NCBI GenBank assembly: GCA_031308135.1
Contig: JAHLJT010009436.1
Location: 138,654,303 to 138,718,302, forward strand
DNA from: Acheta domesticus
Taxonomy: Eukaryota; Arthropoda; Insecta; Orthoptera; Gryllidae
Reading direction: 5' to 3'
DNA length: 64,000 nucleotides
Under the pieces are notes generated by a model that was not told the DNA's origin, ran no database searches, and was given only the letters and a program-made list of their open reading frames with translations. The translations under genes were made by a program, and so were the position numbers. The first letter of the stretch is position 1, and every line of letters begins with the position of its first letter. Positions 1-10,529 of the stretch are shown piece by piece.

Positions 1-1586
1 CAGGCCAATTACTTGTCTGCCAGTACTGTACAAAGTTATCACTGGAGCCATAGCTGACAAAATGTACAGACATCTAGATAAGAACCATCTAATGCCGGCT
101 GAACAAAAAGGATGTCGTAAAGGCTCATATGGCTGTAAGGGAATCTTGCTACTGGATAAAGTCATCCTGAATGATGTAAAGAAACGCAAACGTAATTTGA
201 GCATGGCTTGGATTGACTACTAAAAGGCCTTTGGTAGTGTACCTCACGATTGAATTTTGATGACCCTGGAGATCTATCGATTTCATCCTAGACTTATTGA
301 GTTTTGCAAGGCTAGTATGAAGTCGTGGAGTACCAGGTTACTAACACACAATGCAAAGGGAGCAGTAGAAACCAGAAGTATTCAGATTAACAGGGATATT
401 TTTCAAGGAGATTCACTATCCCCTCTGCGGTTTTGCATTAGTTTGATCCCAATATCGAGACAGTTGTCGCAAGCTGACTTTGGTTTTATGCTCCATGGTG
501 ATGAAAGGCCAGTATCACATTTATTTTACATGGATGATCTGAAAGTGTTTGCTAAGAATGAAGCGATTCTCTCCCAAATGCTGTCTGTCGTGAATGACTT
601 TAGCAATAACATCAGCATGAAGTTTGGTCTTGACAAGTGTGCAAAAATCAATTTAAAAAGAGGGAAACACACAACGTCTGAGAACATTGTAATTGATACG
701 CTTACTGTGATTCAACATCTTAAGCCAGGTAAAATTTACTAATATCTGGGCATTGAAGAATGTGAAACCATCTCGAACGACAGAATGAAAGAGAGAATTC
801 GTAGGGAGTATTATAGGAGAGTGAGACTGGTCCTGCAGTCCGCTCTGAATTCCAGGAATAAAATATCTGCAATAGGTAGTTTGGCGGTACCTGTAGCCGA
901 ATACAGTTTTGGACTAGTGGACTGGACTGAGCAAGAAATTCGCACCATGGATCGAAAAACCAGAAAACTGCTAACAATGCATCATGTTTTCCACCCTCGA
1001 GTTGATATACATAGACTTTATGTGTCACGTAAGGAAGGAGGAAGAGACCTCAGACAAATTGAGGCCTCCTGGTACAACGCAATAGTCGGGTTGGGGAAGT
1101 ATGTAGTCAGCCATCAAGATGACCCTCTAATGAGGCAGGTCATGAAATCTGACCGAAGAATGGGAAACAGAGGCATTGTTAGTGTAGCAAGGAGCATTGC
1201 GAAGAAAACTAGGCAAGACACGTCGAATAACATAGACACTGAACTTCTGATGCTGCTAAACATGAAGTGTGAGACACAAAAAATGTTAAAGAAATCGTGG
1301 AGAGACAAATCACTCCACGGACAATACCTAAAAAGAATGGACAAGGTGCAAATCAATAAAGATCAATCATTGATGTGGCTTAACAGGGGAAGAATGAAGC
1401 CATAATCGGAAGCACTTGTAATAGCTGCCCAAGATCAGGCCTTGAGAACACGACATTATGATAAAGCGATTCTCAAAATTTCCCAAGATGACAAATGCCG
1501 CATTTGCCAGGAGCAAGTAGAAACCATTGATCATATTGTCTCAGCTTGTCCAATACTAGCAAAGACCGAATACCTGAAAAGACATG
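1..1586 (+). pseudogene. R4/Dong-type non-LTR retrotransposon, reverse transcriptase part (5' side of a split copy)
   Basis: This is a decayed reverse transcriptase frame, read in one frame from base 2 to the BEL insertion at 1587. RT motifs seen are a degenerate motif A (WIDY-stop-KAFGSVPHD near 208-253; the family usually has KAFDSVPH), FYMDDL at about 526-543, and a GLDKCAKIN block near 625-650. After these come the thumb region and a CCHC-type knuckle (CRICQEQVETIDHIVSACP) near 1498-1557. In-frame stops lie at 221-223, 251-253, 740-742 and 1403-1405, but there is no frameshift. The YMDD core is intact, yet the stops make the copy dead. The 5' end lies outside the window. The frame resumes exactly after the BEL element at 9901, so this and the next entry are one element. 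R4/Dong is my family call from the domain order and 3' tail; a neighbouring restriction-like-endonuclease LINE clade is the alternative. Confidence 0.85.
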
Positions 1587-2451
1587 TGTTCGGGCCCACA
1601 GCAAAGCAGAAATAAATACGTTTACTTCACAAGCAAGGCAGAACAGTTGAATTGCGTAATCGGCAGAGCGCGGCCGTTGACCGCTGGTGTCACATATCAC
1701 CCTCACATCCGCTGATCGGCGAATTCTCCCAACGGACGGCAACGCACGGGCGTGGCCGCTCGTACGTGCCCGCCTGCCCAACTCGCCCCCACAGCTTGGT
1801 CCGTTGGAGGAGCAACGGACAAAAACTGCCAGATCATTGCAAATCCAGATCAAATGGCAAATGGTAATTGGCCATCGCCATCCCCACCTCTGCACGCGTG
1901 TGAGCCCTTTCCTAACGTCTCTGCCCCAACCGAATTCGGCTTAACCGACTTCGTTAGTCCGCATAAAGACACCGTGCAAGATAGACGCGTGTGTTAGGGC
2001 TCCGCGCAGTAGCGTGTAAAGAATCTATAATCGTGCAAATGAGCTGCATACGGCTCGCACATAAATTGTTTAATCGTGGCAGTGCACGCTATAATTGTGT
2101 CTGTCGCTCTTGCGTGTATTTGCGCCCGCAATTTTGGTTGAACTATGTAACTCACGGCTGCTTCTGGTCGGCGGTCCAAGGTGTCACTACAATAACTACG
2201 CTTGGACAGGTGTATTAATGCACCAAGAGAAATTTTCACCTTAATTCTGTGCTTCTTGTGCATTTACTGTGTGAATACTGTACATTTACTTATTAAATAT
2301 TGTTTGTGCTGGAAACTTGCTCGTATATGCATCCTGCACTCCTGCGCCAATCCCAAGAGCTATCAAAGGGTTTCGGGACTACTGTACTTCAACAATACAG
2401 TCCATTCATACAGTCCACTCATGAACATTAAGTGTATAGTAGCCCCGAACA
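1587..2451 (+). repeat. 5' LTR of the BEL/Pao element
   Basis: 865 bp, TGTTCGGG...CCCGAACA, so an 8-bp terminal inverted repeat. It is nearly identical to 9031-9895. Several short frames inside it recur in the other LTR only because the DNA is duplicated; none looks like a gene. The 5' flank is the ACATG duplication. Confidence 0.97.
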
Positions 2452-3489
2452 TGGCGCCTTCGAGCCGGATTTTGAAACTGTGACCTAATGGTATATGAAC
2501 TAGCGTTCTCCGAAGCTGCAAGTGTTGACCGTGCTCTGCGGATGTCGATCCACTGTTCTTCAACGCCGCCAACTTCAACACGTGCTTCAAGAAACAAGTC
2601 TTCAGTTGTTAAAAAATTGTGCACCGATTAATGTGTGCTTCAAGAGCAGTGTTCTTTGTGTGGAGAAAAGTTCCTATCAGTGCAAAAGAATGCCCCAATC
2701 AATGTGTTTTTCAAAGTAAAAAATTTTAATGTGTTCAGTAAAATTTTTCTATTGCTGTTTAATGTAAAGGTTTTGTGCATAAGGTGTAACCTGCACAGCT
2801 AAATAATTTTCTATAAAATCTTGTGGGCAGAATATAAATTTGTTCACCACTGTAATCAAGTTTTAAATCGATGCAACTATTTAATTGCTCAATGACAGCA
2901 ATTCTTTTCTTTTTCATATTCCAAGAACAGCATATTGACTTGTTTTTGTGTTCTACAAAATCTATGAAATGTTTTGTCTGTTTTTTGTTTTTCTTTTCAG
3001 GTATTTCATTGTGTGAAGTGTATAAGTGCCACTGTGTTAATCTGTTAGCACACATGAAGTCTGTGTTTACTGCTTGCAACTTGTATAATAATTGTATTAG
3101 TAATATGTTTTTTCATTTTTTAGCAACATAAGGTTAGTCATTAAGGAATTTAATTTAGTTATTTAAATGCAAGCAGCAAATTTCAAATGCTGTGTGTGCT
3201 AATCAATTTAATTTGCCACTGTCATTTGATGGCAATTCAATTAATTGTTTATTTTATCTGTGACCAAGTGTCATTACAAATAAGTGTTGGCCAGCAGCAG
3301 TCAGTTGTTCATCATGTTAATGTAAGTAGGAAGCAATCAGCTGATTCTGCCTTGCAAAGTGTGCATGCTCAGTGAATTCAGTGCAGTGTTTATATTCTAC
3401 GGAAGTGTCATTCCAATTTTTATTGTGTACATTTGTGTTCATTTGTGTATTTTTTCTGCTTTGCGTGGTGACCCCATTAATTATTTATC
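2452..3489 (+). promoter_or_regulatory. BEL/Pao primer-binding site candidate and untranslated leader
   Basis: TGGCGCCTTCGAGCC starts immediately after the LTR, and TGG at this point is the usual start of a tRNA primer-binding site. I cannot name the tRNA. About 1 kb of T-rich leader follows before the gag ATG at 3490. Short frames here carry no known motif. Confidence 0.7.
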
Positions 3490-4479
3490 ATGGCTCATCC
3501 ACCTTCAGAAAGAGCTGTCAAGACTCAGCTCACTAGGTTAAATAATACCATTAACTCTCTTGAATCATTTCTTAATGAATTCAACAACCCAGATGAGCCC
3601 TTGTATCGAGAACTAATAATTAGATCTGATAAATTAGACAACATGTATGACAAGGCTCAAGGCCTTTTCGATGAGTTAGATTCTGACTCAGAATTACTTA
3701 TAGCTTCTGATAAAGTAAATGATAGATATTGCAAGGTTAGTGCTAGGGCAAAGGTTGCCATATCGCAACATAAACATTTAATTCCCGAATCACGCCCAGC
3801 CTCACCTGTTTCCTCATGTGGATCAGAAGCCTTGAGTGTGAGTTCAATCCCATTCAAATTACCTGAAATGAAGTTACCAACATTCTCTGGTGATATTTTA
3901 GAATGGCCTAAATTTAGGGATATTTTCCAAAGCATTGTTATTAATAATCCAAGTCTAACAGACTCTTCAAGATTTTACTATTTGAACGGTACTTTAGAGG
4001 GCGATGCAAGGGCAATTTTACATAATCTCCAATTATCAGATTCTAATTTCCCTGTCGCCTGGCAGTTATTAAAAAGTAGATTTGATTGCCCTAGACTAAT
4101 TGTTGCTCAACATGTGACTGCTATATTAAACCCCCCTAAATTAAATAATGACTGTGCCAAGTCCCTACAAAATTTAATTGATTTTTTCAACTTGCTTATT
4201 AATGCACTATTAGCCCTTAAAGAAGACTCTGATCTTAGTGACTTATTATTAATTGCTCTTGTGACCAAAGGACTCCCACATAATATTCTCAGGGAGTGGG
4301 AGTTATCCTTGGACACTGATAATTATCCTGACTTTCAGTCATTAATGAAATTTTTACAACACCAACAAAGAGGCCTCAGTGTCTTGCCAACTTCCTCATC
4401 TCAATTTGTAAAGAATAATAATAATAATCATGGTAAATCAAATAAACCTCACCCTGGCTATAAATGTCCAAAATGTTAA
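3490..4479 (+). pseudogene. gag: BEL/Pao gag, interrupted by a stop in the zinc knuckle
   Basis: Structural polyprotein N-terminus, 329 codons. The start ATG follows the leader and begins MAHPPSERAVK. Residues ~120-260 carry the BEL-type gag domain (DUF1759-like): LPEMKLPTFSGDILEWPKF, then a run ending in RFDCPRLIV. The frame ends at TAA 4477-4479 inside the zinc knuckle: CPKC, stop, SEHYLADC, which reads as CxxCxxxxHxxxxC with the stop at one internal position. The next frame (from 4519) is in the same phase, so one nonsense substitution splits an original gag-pol frame. Because the stop disrupts the knuckle spacing it is more likely a mutation than programmed readthrough, though readthrough is not excluded. 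Confidence 0.85.
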
Positions 4480-7400
4480 TCAGAACATTATTTAGCCGAT
4501 TGTCCTGAGTTTTTAAATATGTCAAGGAAGGACAGGCTGGCATTTGTGGAAGCCAACAATAGGTGTGTCAGGTGCTTTACTTTCAAGTCACAAAGGCATG
4601 TCAATTGCAAAAGAACTTGTTCTATTTGTGATAAGGCTCATCATAAACTTGTCCATCTTGATAAATCTCAAATAAAGACCCCCCAACCAGCTGCTCTCTC
4701 AGCTGCCAGCACCATTAGTGCAGGCCATAAGGTACTATTGCCCACTGCAAGGGTACTGGGCTTCACCCCCAAAGGTGAGCCCTATCATTTGAAAGCTCTC
4801 CTTGACAGTGGTAGTGCAATAAATTTAATTACCTGGGAAACTGTCAAAACACTTAAATTACCTACAAAGAAATTTAACATTAATATTATTACTACAGGCC
4901 GTGATTCAATGCCAGCTAATTATGTCGTTCAGCTTAAAATACAGTCTTGCCAAAATAGTAGCCCTTGGTCTAAGGTAATTGATTTCTTTGTTGTATCAGA
5001 GCTTCCAACATCCCTTAAAGAAAGTTTTGACCCCAGTTCATGGAGTCTGCCTACTGATGTATTTTTGGCAGATCCGCTTTTTAATGAGTCTAAACCTATT
5101 CATGTACTGCTCGGTGCAGACACATTTTTTGATACTCTACTCCCCAATAATAGGAAAGGAGTCGATGGGAAATTTCCCACTTTACAGGAAACCCGCTTAG
5201 GTTGGGTCATTGCAGGCCATACTCCTTTGCGTCCTGCATTCGTCAATACCAATTGTTCATTCTTGACATCTGACAGTGAACTGTCACAATCTATTAAGAA
5301 ATTTTGGGAGGTAGAAGAGGCTACCCCCATTTGTCCAAAATTCTCTGATGAAGAATTAGCCGAAGCTCATTTTGCTTCTACTCATGATAGGGATCATACC
5401 GGAAGGTACATTGTTTCCCTGCCTCTTAAATCGGAACCACCCAAGTTGGGTGATTCAAAGGCCCAGGCCCTAAAGCGGCTTCACGCCCTCGAACGTAGAT
5501 TTGAAAAGGATAGTATGTTTCAAGCAGCTTATCAAGAATTCATGCAGGAATATTTAGATTTAGGTCATATGCGCCTAGCCCCTCCTGATAGTCTAAATGA
5601 TGCCTACTACATTCCCCACCATGCAGTACTTAAACCCCAAGCTACTTCAACCAAACTGAGAACAGTTTTTGACGGTTCTGCCAAAACCACCAGAGGTACT
5701 TCACTTAACGATCTCCTCATTAATGGTGGCAAAATTCAGTCAGATCTATTTGACACTCTGATTAAGTTTAGACTAGGAAAGGTAGCCATTGTGGCAGACC
5801 TGGAGAAAATGTTCAGACAAGTCCAGGTATCACCCACAGATTGGCATTTCCAACACATTCTATGGAGAAACTCCCCTTCAGAGCCGGTAAATGACTATGT
5901 TCTCACTACAGTTACCTATGGTTTGAAACCAGCAACCTTTTTAGCAGTTCGTACCCTCTTGCAACTAGCCAGAGATGAAAAATGTAATTTTCCTCTAGGC
6001 TCAGAAATCCTTCAAAATTATTTCTATGTAGATGATTTGCTTTATTCTTGTAATGACGTGCCCTCCGCGAAGGAGGCAGTCAGTCAGCTGATTCAGATTC
6101 TCACTGCAGGTGGATTCAATCTTAGGAAATGGGCATCCAATAGCCCTGAAGCTTTGTCAGACTTACCCCCAAATTTGCTAGCGAACTCTGGTGTAAGAAT
6201 ATTTCAGTCTAAAAATGCTGAACAAATAAATACTCTAGGCATTTCTTGGAATACCACTCTTGACTCCTTATCAATTGTATTGCCTGAATTTTCTCGTACC
6301 ATCAGAAATTCCAAGTTTACCAAAAGAAATGTTTTGTCTGTTATTTGTAGCTTATTTGATCCTCTAGGTATTTTAGCACCCTTTGTAATTATCTGTAAAA
6401 CCTTATTTCAAAAGCTATGGGAGTACCCCTTGAAGTGGGATGATCCTATTCCCGCTGAATTATCTAGTCAATGGCAACAAATATATGATTCGCTGCCTTA
6501 CTTGAATTAAGGTCAGCTTTCCTCGCTGTGTAGTTCCCTTCGCCAATGCGAATATTGAACTTCATGGATTCTCAGACAGCAGCCTTACTGCTTACGGTGC
6601 TGCAATTTATGTTAAAATTGTGTCAACTGAAAGCCACAGTATTGTTAGACTTCTATGTGCTAAAACGAAGGTAGTTCCTTCTAATATGAAATCAAAATCT
6701 GAAGATGCCTCTCTCACCATTCCACGGTTAGAATTGTGCGCTGCAGTATTGCTAGCTAGACTAATGAATAGAGTGAAGGATGACCTCTCTTCCAAATTAT
6801 TTACTTTTAATGTCACATTTTGGACTGACTCCAGAGTCGTCCTAGACTGGATAAAATCTCCCCCTCTCAAGGGTAACATTTTTGTGCGCAACAGAGCGCA
6901 GGTTATAAATGAAATTACTGCTGGGTACACGTGGAAACACGTCAGTACCACTTCAAATCCCGCGGACTTACTTACTAGAGGTGTCCCTCTTAACGACCTT
7001 TCCGACACCAAAGTTTGGTGGGAAGGTCCTGAATTTCTTTCATGCCAGCCAGAACAATGGCCAAATACCCATGAGGTCATTGTAGCCCCCCTCACTACGG
7101 TGCTAGTGTGTGCCACGTCGCCTCCTAGCTACCTACAAAGTAGAGTTTGCCACTTTTATGGCTCATTTACTAAATTATTGAGAGTCATGGCATATGTCCT
7201 AAGATTTATTGATTTGATTACCCCTTCAAAAACCAGGGGGTGCGACTCCATGATAAATACTCAATTTGTCTCCTCCTCCAAAATTAGGGGGTGCGATCAT
7301 GTATCGCCTACAGCCCCTCTATCAGTTTCAGAACTGGATAGGGCTGAATTAAAATGTGTTAGCATTATTCAGCAAAATTCTTTTCATCCCGAATTTAGGT

Positions 7401-7813
7401 CGCTATCCAAAGGCAATGATTGCCCTGGAGCGAGCAAACTTGTCACTCTCCACCCCTTTGTTCATTCTGATGGATGTATCAGAGTGGGAGGGAGACTTGA
7501 GGAAGCTGAATTGCCATTTCAAGCAAAACACCCATTGATGTTGCCAAAATCAAATCCATTTGTGACTGCACTTATAATGCATGCTCACAAGAGCCTAGCT
7601 CACACAGCCGGGCAGACTTTAATTTCCCACTTAAGGGAAAAATATTGTATTCCCTCTGCTCATAGGGCAGAAAAGAGTATTTTAAAATTCAGTGTTACCT
7701 ACTTCCGTCACAAGCCAGGATGGTGGAGTGAGGTCAGTCAGGGTCAACTCAAGGTGGCAAGTTCATGCGCCACAACTACGTCAGCTTATGCCCCTTGCCT
7801 GTTGGCAATGTGA
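4480..7813 (+). pseudogene. pol: BEL/Pao pol: protease, reverse transcriptase, RNase H, truncated integrase
   Basis: From 4519 the frame runs 663 codons to TAA 6508-6510. It contains an aspartic protease (LLDSGSAINLI, D-S-G at ~4804), the Pao-type linker region, then RT with VADLEKMFRQV (motif A Asp) near 5791 and YFYVDDLLYS (YVDD) near 6021. Homology then resumes in the +1 frame at about 6512 (VSFPRCVVPFAN), showing a short indel near 6503-6511. RNase H follows: LHGFSDSSLTAYGAA near 6562 and FWTDSRVVLDWI near 6820. The integrase N-terminal domain keeps its His pair (HAHKSLAH) near 7580, but both Cys positions read Ser and Tyr (KFSVTYFRHKP). Integrase sequence fades at a PLPVGNVNA-like stretch near 7791-7817, where the DDE core should begin, and the core itself is absent. 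The protein could not integrate DNA. Confidence 0.88.
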
Positions 7814-9018
7814 ATGCATAAGATGTACATAATCATTCCAGTCAGTCATATTTAGCGTAGGTTAGGTGTATCATTTAGCTTGTTAGTTGTAAGGTGTGTC
7901 ATTTTATTGTATTTTGTTATTTGTCATGTCTTGTTAGTTGTAGTTCTTGTCATTGTTAGTATTGTGTTTGTATTTTGTCAATTGTAAGGTTTGTCTATTG
8001 TCCTATGTCTTAGTCTATAAGGTTTGTTAGTTTAATAATTATCGTCACTCCTCTTCGCTAACACATCGTAGGAACTGGTCGGCCGCAGTCTCAGTCGCCG
8101 GCTTGTCGCCCTTCGTTGTGCTTTACCTGTCACTCTCACTCCTTGAATCGGGCTCGTCATTTCCTGTGCAATTCATCTCTAGCTTGTAGCTCTAGGTATA
8201 ACACTAGCTCACAGCGAGCAACTTCGAAGTCTTGCTGACCCCCCTAGTCCCATGAAGAGGCAGGTAGCTAAGGCAAGCAATTTAACTTGGATAATTGCTG
8301 ACCCCCCCTAGTCCATATGTAATGGCAGGTAGCTAAGGCAACCAAACTTGGAAGACTTGCAAATGCAAGCAATTTTGGGAGGCGCCGTGGATACACGTAA
8401 CGAGCGGCGTAACAGCCCTAATTTTGTGCACTAAATGCACGCAAATTTATTTTCTCCTGAGAGAATTTACAATTACTTATGTTTACGTCAGGACTAAGGT
8501 ATTGCACTCTAGTCACTATTAATTAGGATTAATGTCTTGAATCAGCGCAGATGTTGTCTTGTCCGCTTCGGTTGTGTTACTGTTATCTCTCCCACTGTCC
8601 ACTCTTCATTCTAGGCTCTGACTCCTCATCCTCGGCACTTGTCTTCTTACCTGTGTTCAGTGCATGGTTGTCACCCTAGTTTGAACTGTTCTATCCCTCT
8701 GTGATCGCGTTTCAGTCTTGGCTCGTCATCCTCGGCATTTGTCCTCTTACCTATGTTCAGGCTTCGCCAGTCAGTCTGCTGTGCGTGACCATTACCCGAC
8801 GACATTCTCACATTTATTATTTTCCCATTTTTCTATTCATTAGTTATTTAAGTAATTTAGCATTAGTATTTTTTATTATATGTAAAAAGAAATCTTGCAC
8901 AACAAGGCTTACTCCATACCACTCATCCCATCCACATATGTACCATATTTTTTATATGTCTAATTATACAGCCTTATGCTGTGTGCCCTCCCATTTTTGG
9001 TGAAAACCCCTAAGGTTT
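7814..9018 (+). other. Non-coding internal tail of the BEL/Pao element
   Basis: No domain of integrase core or envelope is seen. The stretch holds two direct copies of a ~63-bp unit (8233-8295, 8296-8358) built around a C-rich core with GGCAGGTAGCTAAGGCAA. It also holds a looser duplicated motif, CATCCTCGGCAYTTGTCYTC, near 8628 and 8728. It looks like a scrambled replacement for the missing 3' half of pol. Confidence 0.7.
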
Positions 9019-9030
9019 TCAGGGGGTGTA
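9019..9030 (+). promoter_or_regulatory. Purine-rich tract next to the 3' LTR
   Basis: TCAGGGGGTGTA sits directly before the 3' LTR start, the expected place for plus-strand DNA priming. A small inverted repeat, GAAAACC/GGTTTTC, lies just upstream at 9002-9020. Confidence 0.65.
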
Positions 9031-9895
9031 TGTTCGGGCCCACAGCAAAGCAGAAATAAATACGTTTACTTCACAAGCAAGGCAGAACAGTTGAATTGCG
9101 TAATCGGCAGAGCGCGGCCGTTGACCGCTGGTGTCACATATCACCCTCACATCCGCTGATCGGCGAATTCTCCCAACGGACGGCAACGCACGGGCGTGGC
9201 CGCTCTTACGTGCCCGCCTGCCCAACTCGCCCCCACAGCTTGGTCCGTTGGAGGAGCAACGGACAAAAACTGCCAGATCATTGCAAATCCAGATCAAATG
9301 GCAAATGGTAATTGGCCATCGCCATCCCCACCTCTGCACGCGTGTGAGCCCTTTCCTAACGTCTCTGCCCCAACCGAATTCGGCTTAACCGACTTCGTTA
9401 GTCCGCATAAAGACACCGTGCAAGATAGACGCGTGTGTTAGGGCTCCGCGCAGTAGCGTGTAAAGAATCTATAATCGTGCAAATGAGCTGCATACGGCTC
9501 GCACATAAATTGTTTAATCGTGGCAGTGCACGCTATAATTGTGTCTGTCGCTCTTGCGTGTATTTGCGCCCGCAATTTTGGTTGAACTATGTAACTCACG
9601 GCTGCTTCTGGTCGGCGGTCCAAGGTGTCACTACAATAACTACGCTTGGACAGGTGTATTAATTCACCAAGAGAAATTTTCACCTTAATTCTGTGCTTCT
9701 TGTGCATTTACTGTGTGAATACTGTACATTTACTTATTAAATATTGTTTGTGCTGGAAACTTGCTCGTATATGCATCCTGCACTCCTGCGCCAATCCCAA
9801 GAGCTATCAAAGGGTTTCGGGACTACTGTACTTCAACAATACAGTCCATTCATACAGTCCACTCATGAACATTAAGTGTATAGTAGCCCCGAACA
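9031..9895 (+). repeat. 3' LTR of the BEL/Pao element
   Basis: 865 bp, the same length as the 5' LTR, with about two substitutions and no indel seen. It ends CCCGAACA and is followed by the ACATG target duplication at 9896-9900. Confidence 0.97.
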
Positions 9896-9900
9896 ACATG

Positions 9901-10480
9901 AAAGTGTGTGTAGCTACCTCCTTTGGCAGATCTGAACCGCCCTCGAAGTTCCAAACACATGCCCCAAACGATACGAACACTCACCAAAACCGGTGACGTC
10001 TGTTGGATTGTGTACGATATTGTACGACCAACAAATTCAAACTGATCGCACGATAGCGGCAAACAAACCGGATATAGTTATCCGGGATTTGGCGAAAAAA
10101 TCGTGTTTTCTTATCGATGTTGCTGTACCTTGCGATCAAAACGTCGTTACCAAGTAGGCAGAGAAACGTCTTAAATACAAGAGTTTGGAAATCGAGATCA
10201 GCCGAATGTGGGGCGTAAAAGCACAGGTCGTCCCGATAGTTATCGGAGCTCTGGGATTTGTTCCGCAAAATTTGAGTAATAACTTGTCTAAAGTCCTTGG
10301 TAATTCAAAAGACTGGCAAGTGCAAGAAATTGCTTTATTTGGAACAGCCCACATTTTGCGTAAAGTATTGTAAAGGCACTGACAGTCACCGGATCTGGTC
10401 CTTAAGTAGCTGGTTGCAATCTGGAGTAGGTTTTATATTCAACCGACTCATTACATCTTTAGTCGTGATGTAATGGAAAA
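9901..10480 (+). pseudogene. R4/Dong-type retrotransposon, C-terminal endonuclease and 3'UTR (3' side of the split copy)
   Basis: If the BEL element and one copy of the 5-bp duplication are removed, the frame from 1586 continues here without a shift. A restriction-like endonuclease follows: KPDIVIRD (near 10060) and CFLIDVAVP (near 10105-10131) supply the PD...D-x-K-like acidic residues, then RMWGVKAQVVPIVIGALGF and the C-terminal GTAHILRKVL ending at TAA 10371-10373. Two more nonsense codons, TGA 9933-9935 and TAG 10155-10157, interrupt it; the TAG sits where relatives usually have Glu. About 100 bp of 3'UTR leads into the TAA repeat. The family cuts its target with this endonuclease and reverse transcribes its RNA onto the nick. 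This copy cannot encode an intact protein. Confidence 0.85.
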
Positions 10481-10494
10481 ATAATAATAATAAC

Positions 10495-10528
<34 letters not shown>

Positions 10529-10529
10529 G
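10481..10529 (+). repeat. (TAA)n tract at the 3' end of the R4/Dong copy
   Basis: About 15 TAA units with one AAC variant directly follow the 3'UTR. Dong-type elements are known to end in, and insert next to, TAA repeats, so this is either the element's tail or its target. Confidence 0.8.

Larger units (their letters stand above)
1587..9895 (+). mobile_element. BEL/Pao LTR retrotransposon, young but defective, nested in the R4 copy
   Basis: An 8309-bp element with two 865-bp LTRs, both starting TGTTCGGG and ending CCCGAACA. It is flanked by the perfect 5-bp duplication ACATG (1582-1586 and 9896-9900), the length usual for BEL/Pao. Internal order: PBS-like site and leader (2452-3489), gag (from 3490), protease-RT-RNase H-integrase N-terminus (4480-7813), about 1.2 kb of non-coding DNA, a purine-rich tract, then the 3' LTR. 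By eye the LTRs differ at only about two positions (1767 against 9211 in register, 2219 against 9663), so insertion is recent. Even so the coding part has a stop, a frameshift and no integrase catalytic core. A helper element probably supplied the missing functions. Confidence 0.95.

Noticed and set aside
1473..2263. Frames inside the 5' LTR, repeated at 9019-9707
   Set aside because: They recur only because the LTR is duplicated; they have no motifs and overlap on both strands.
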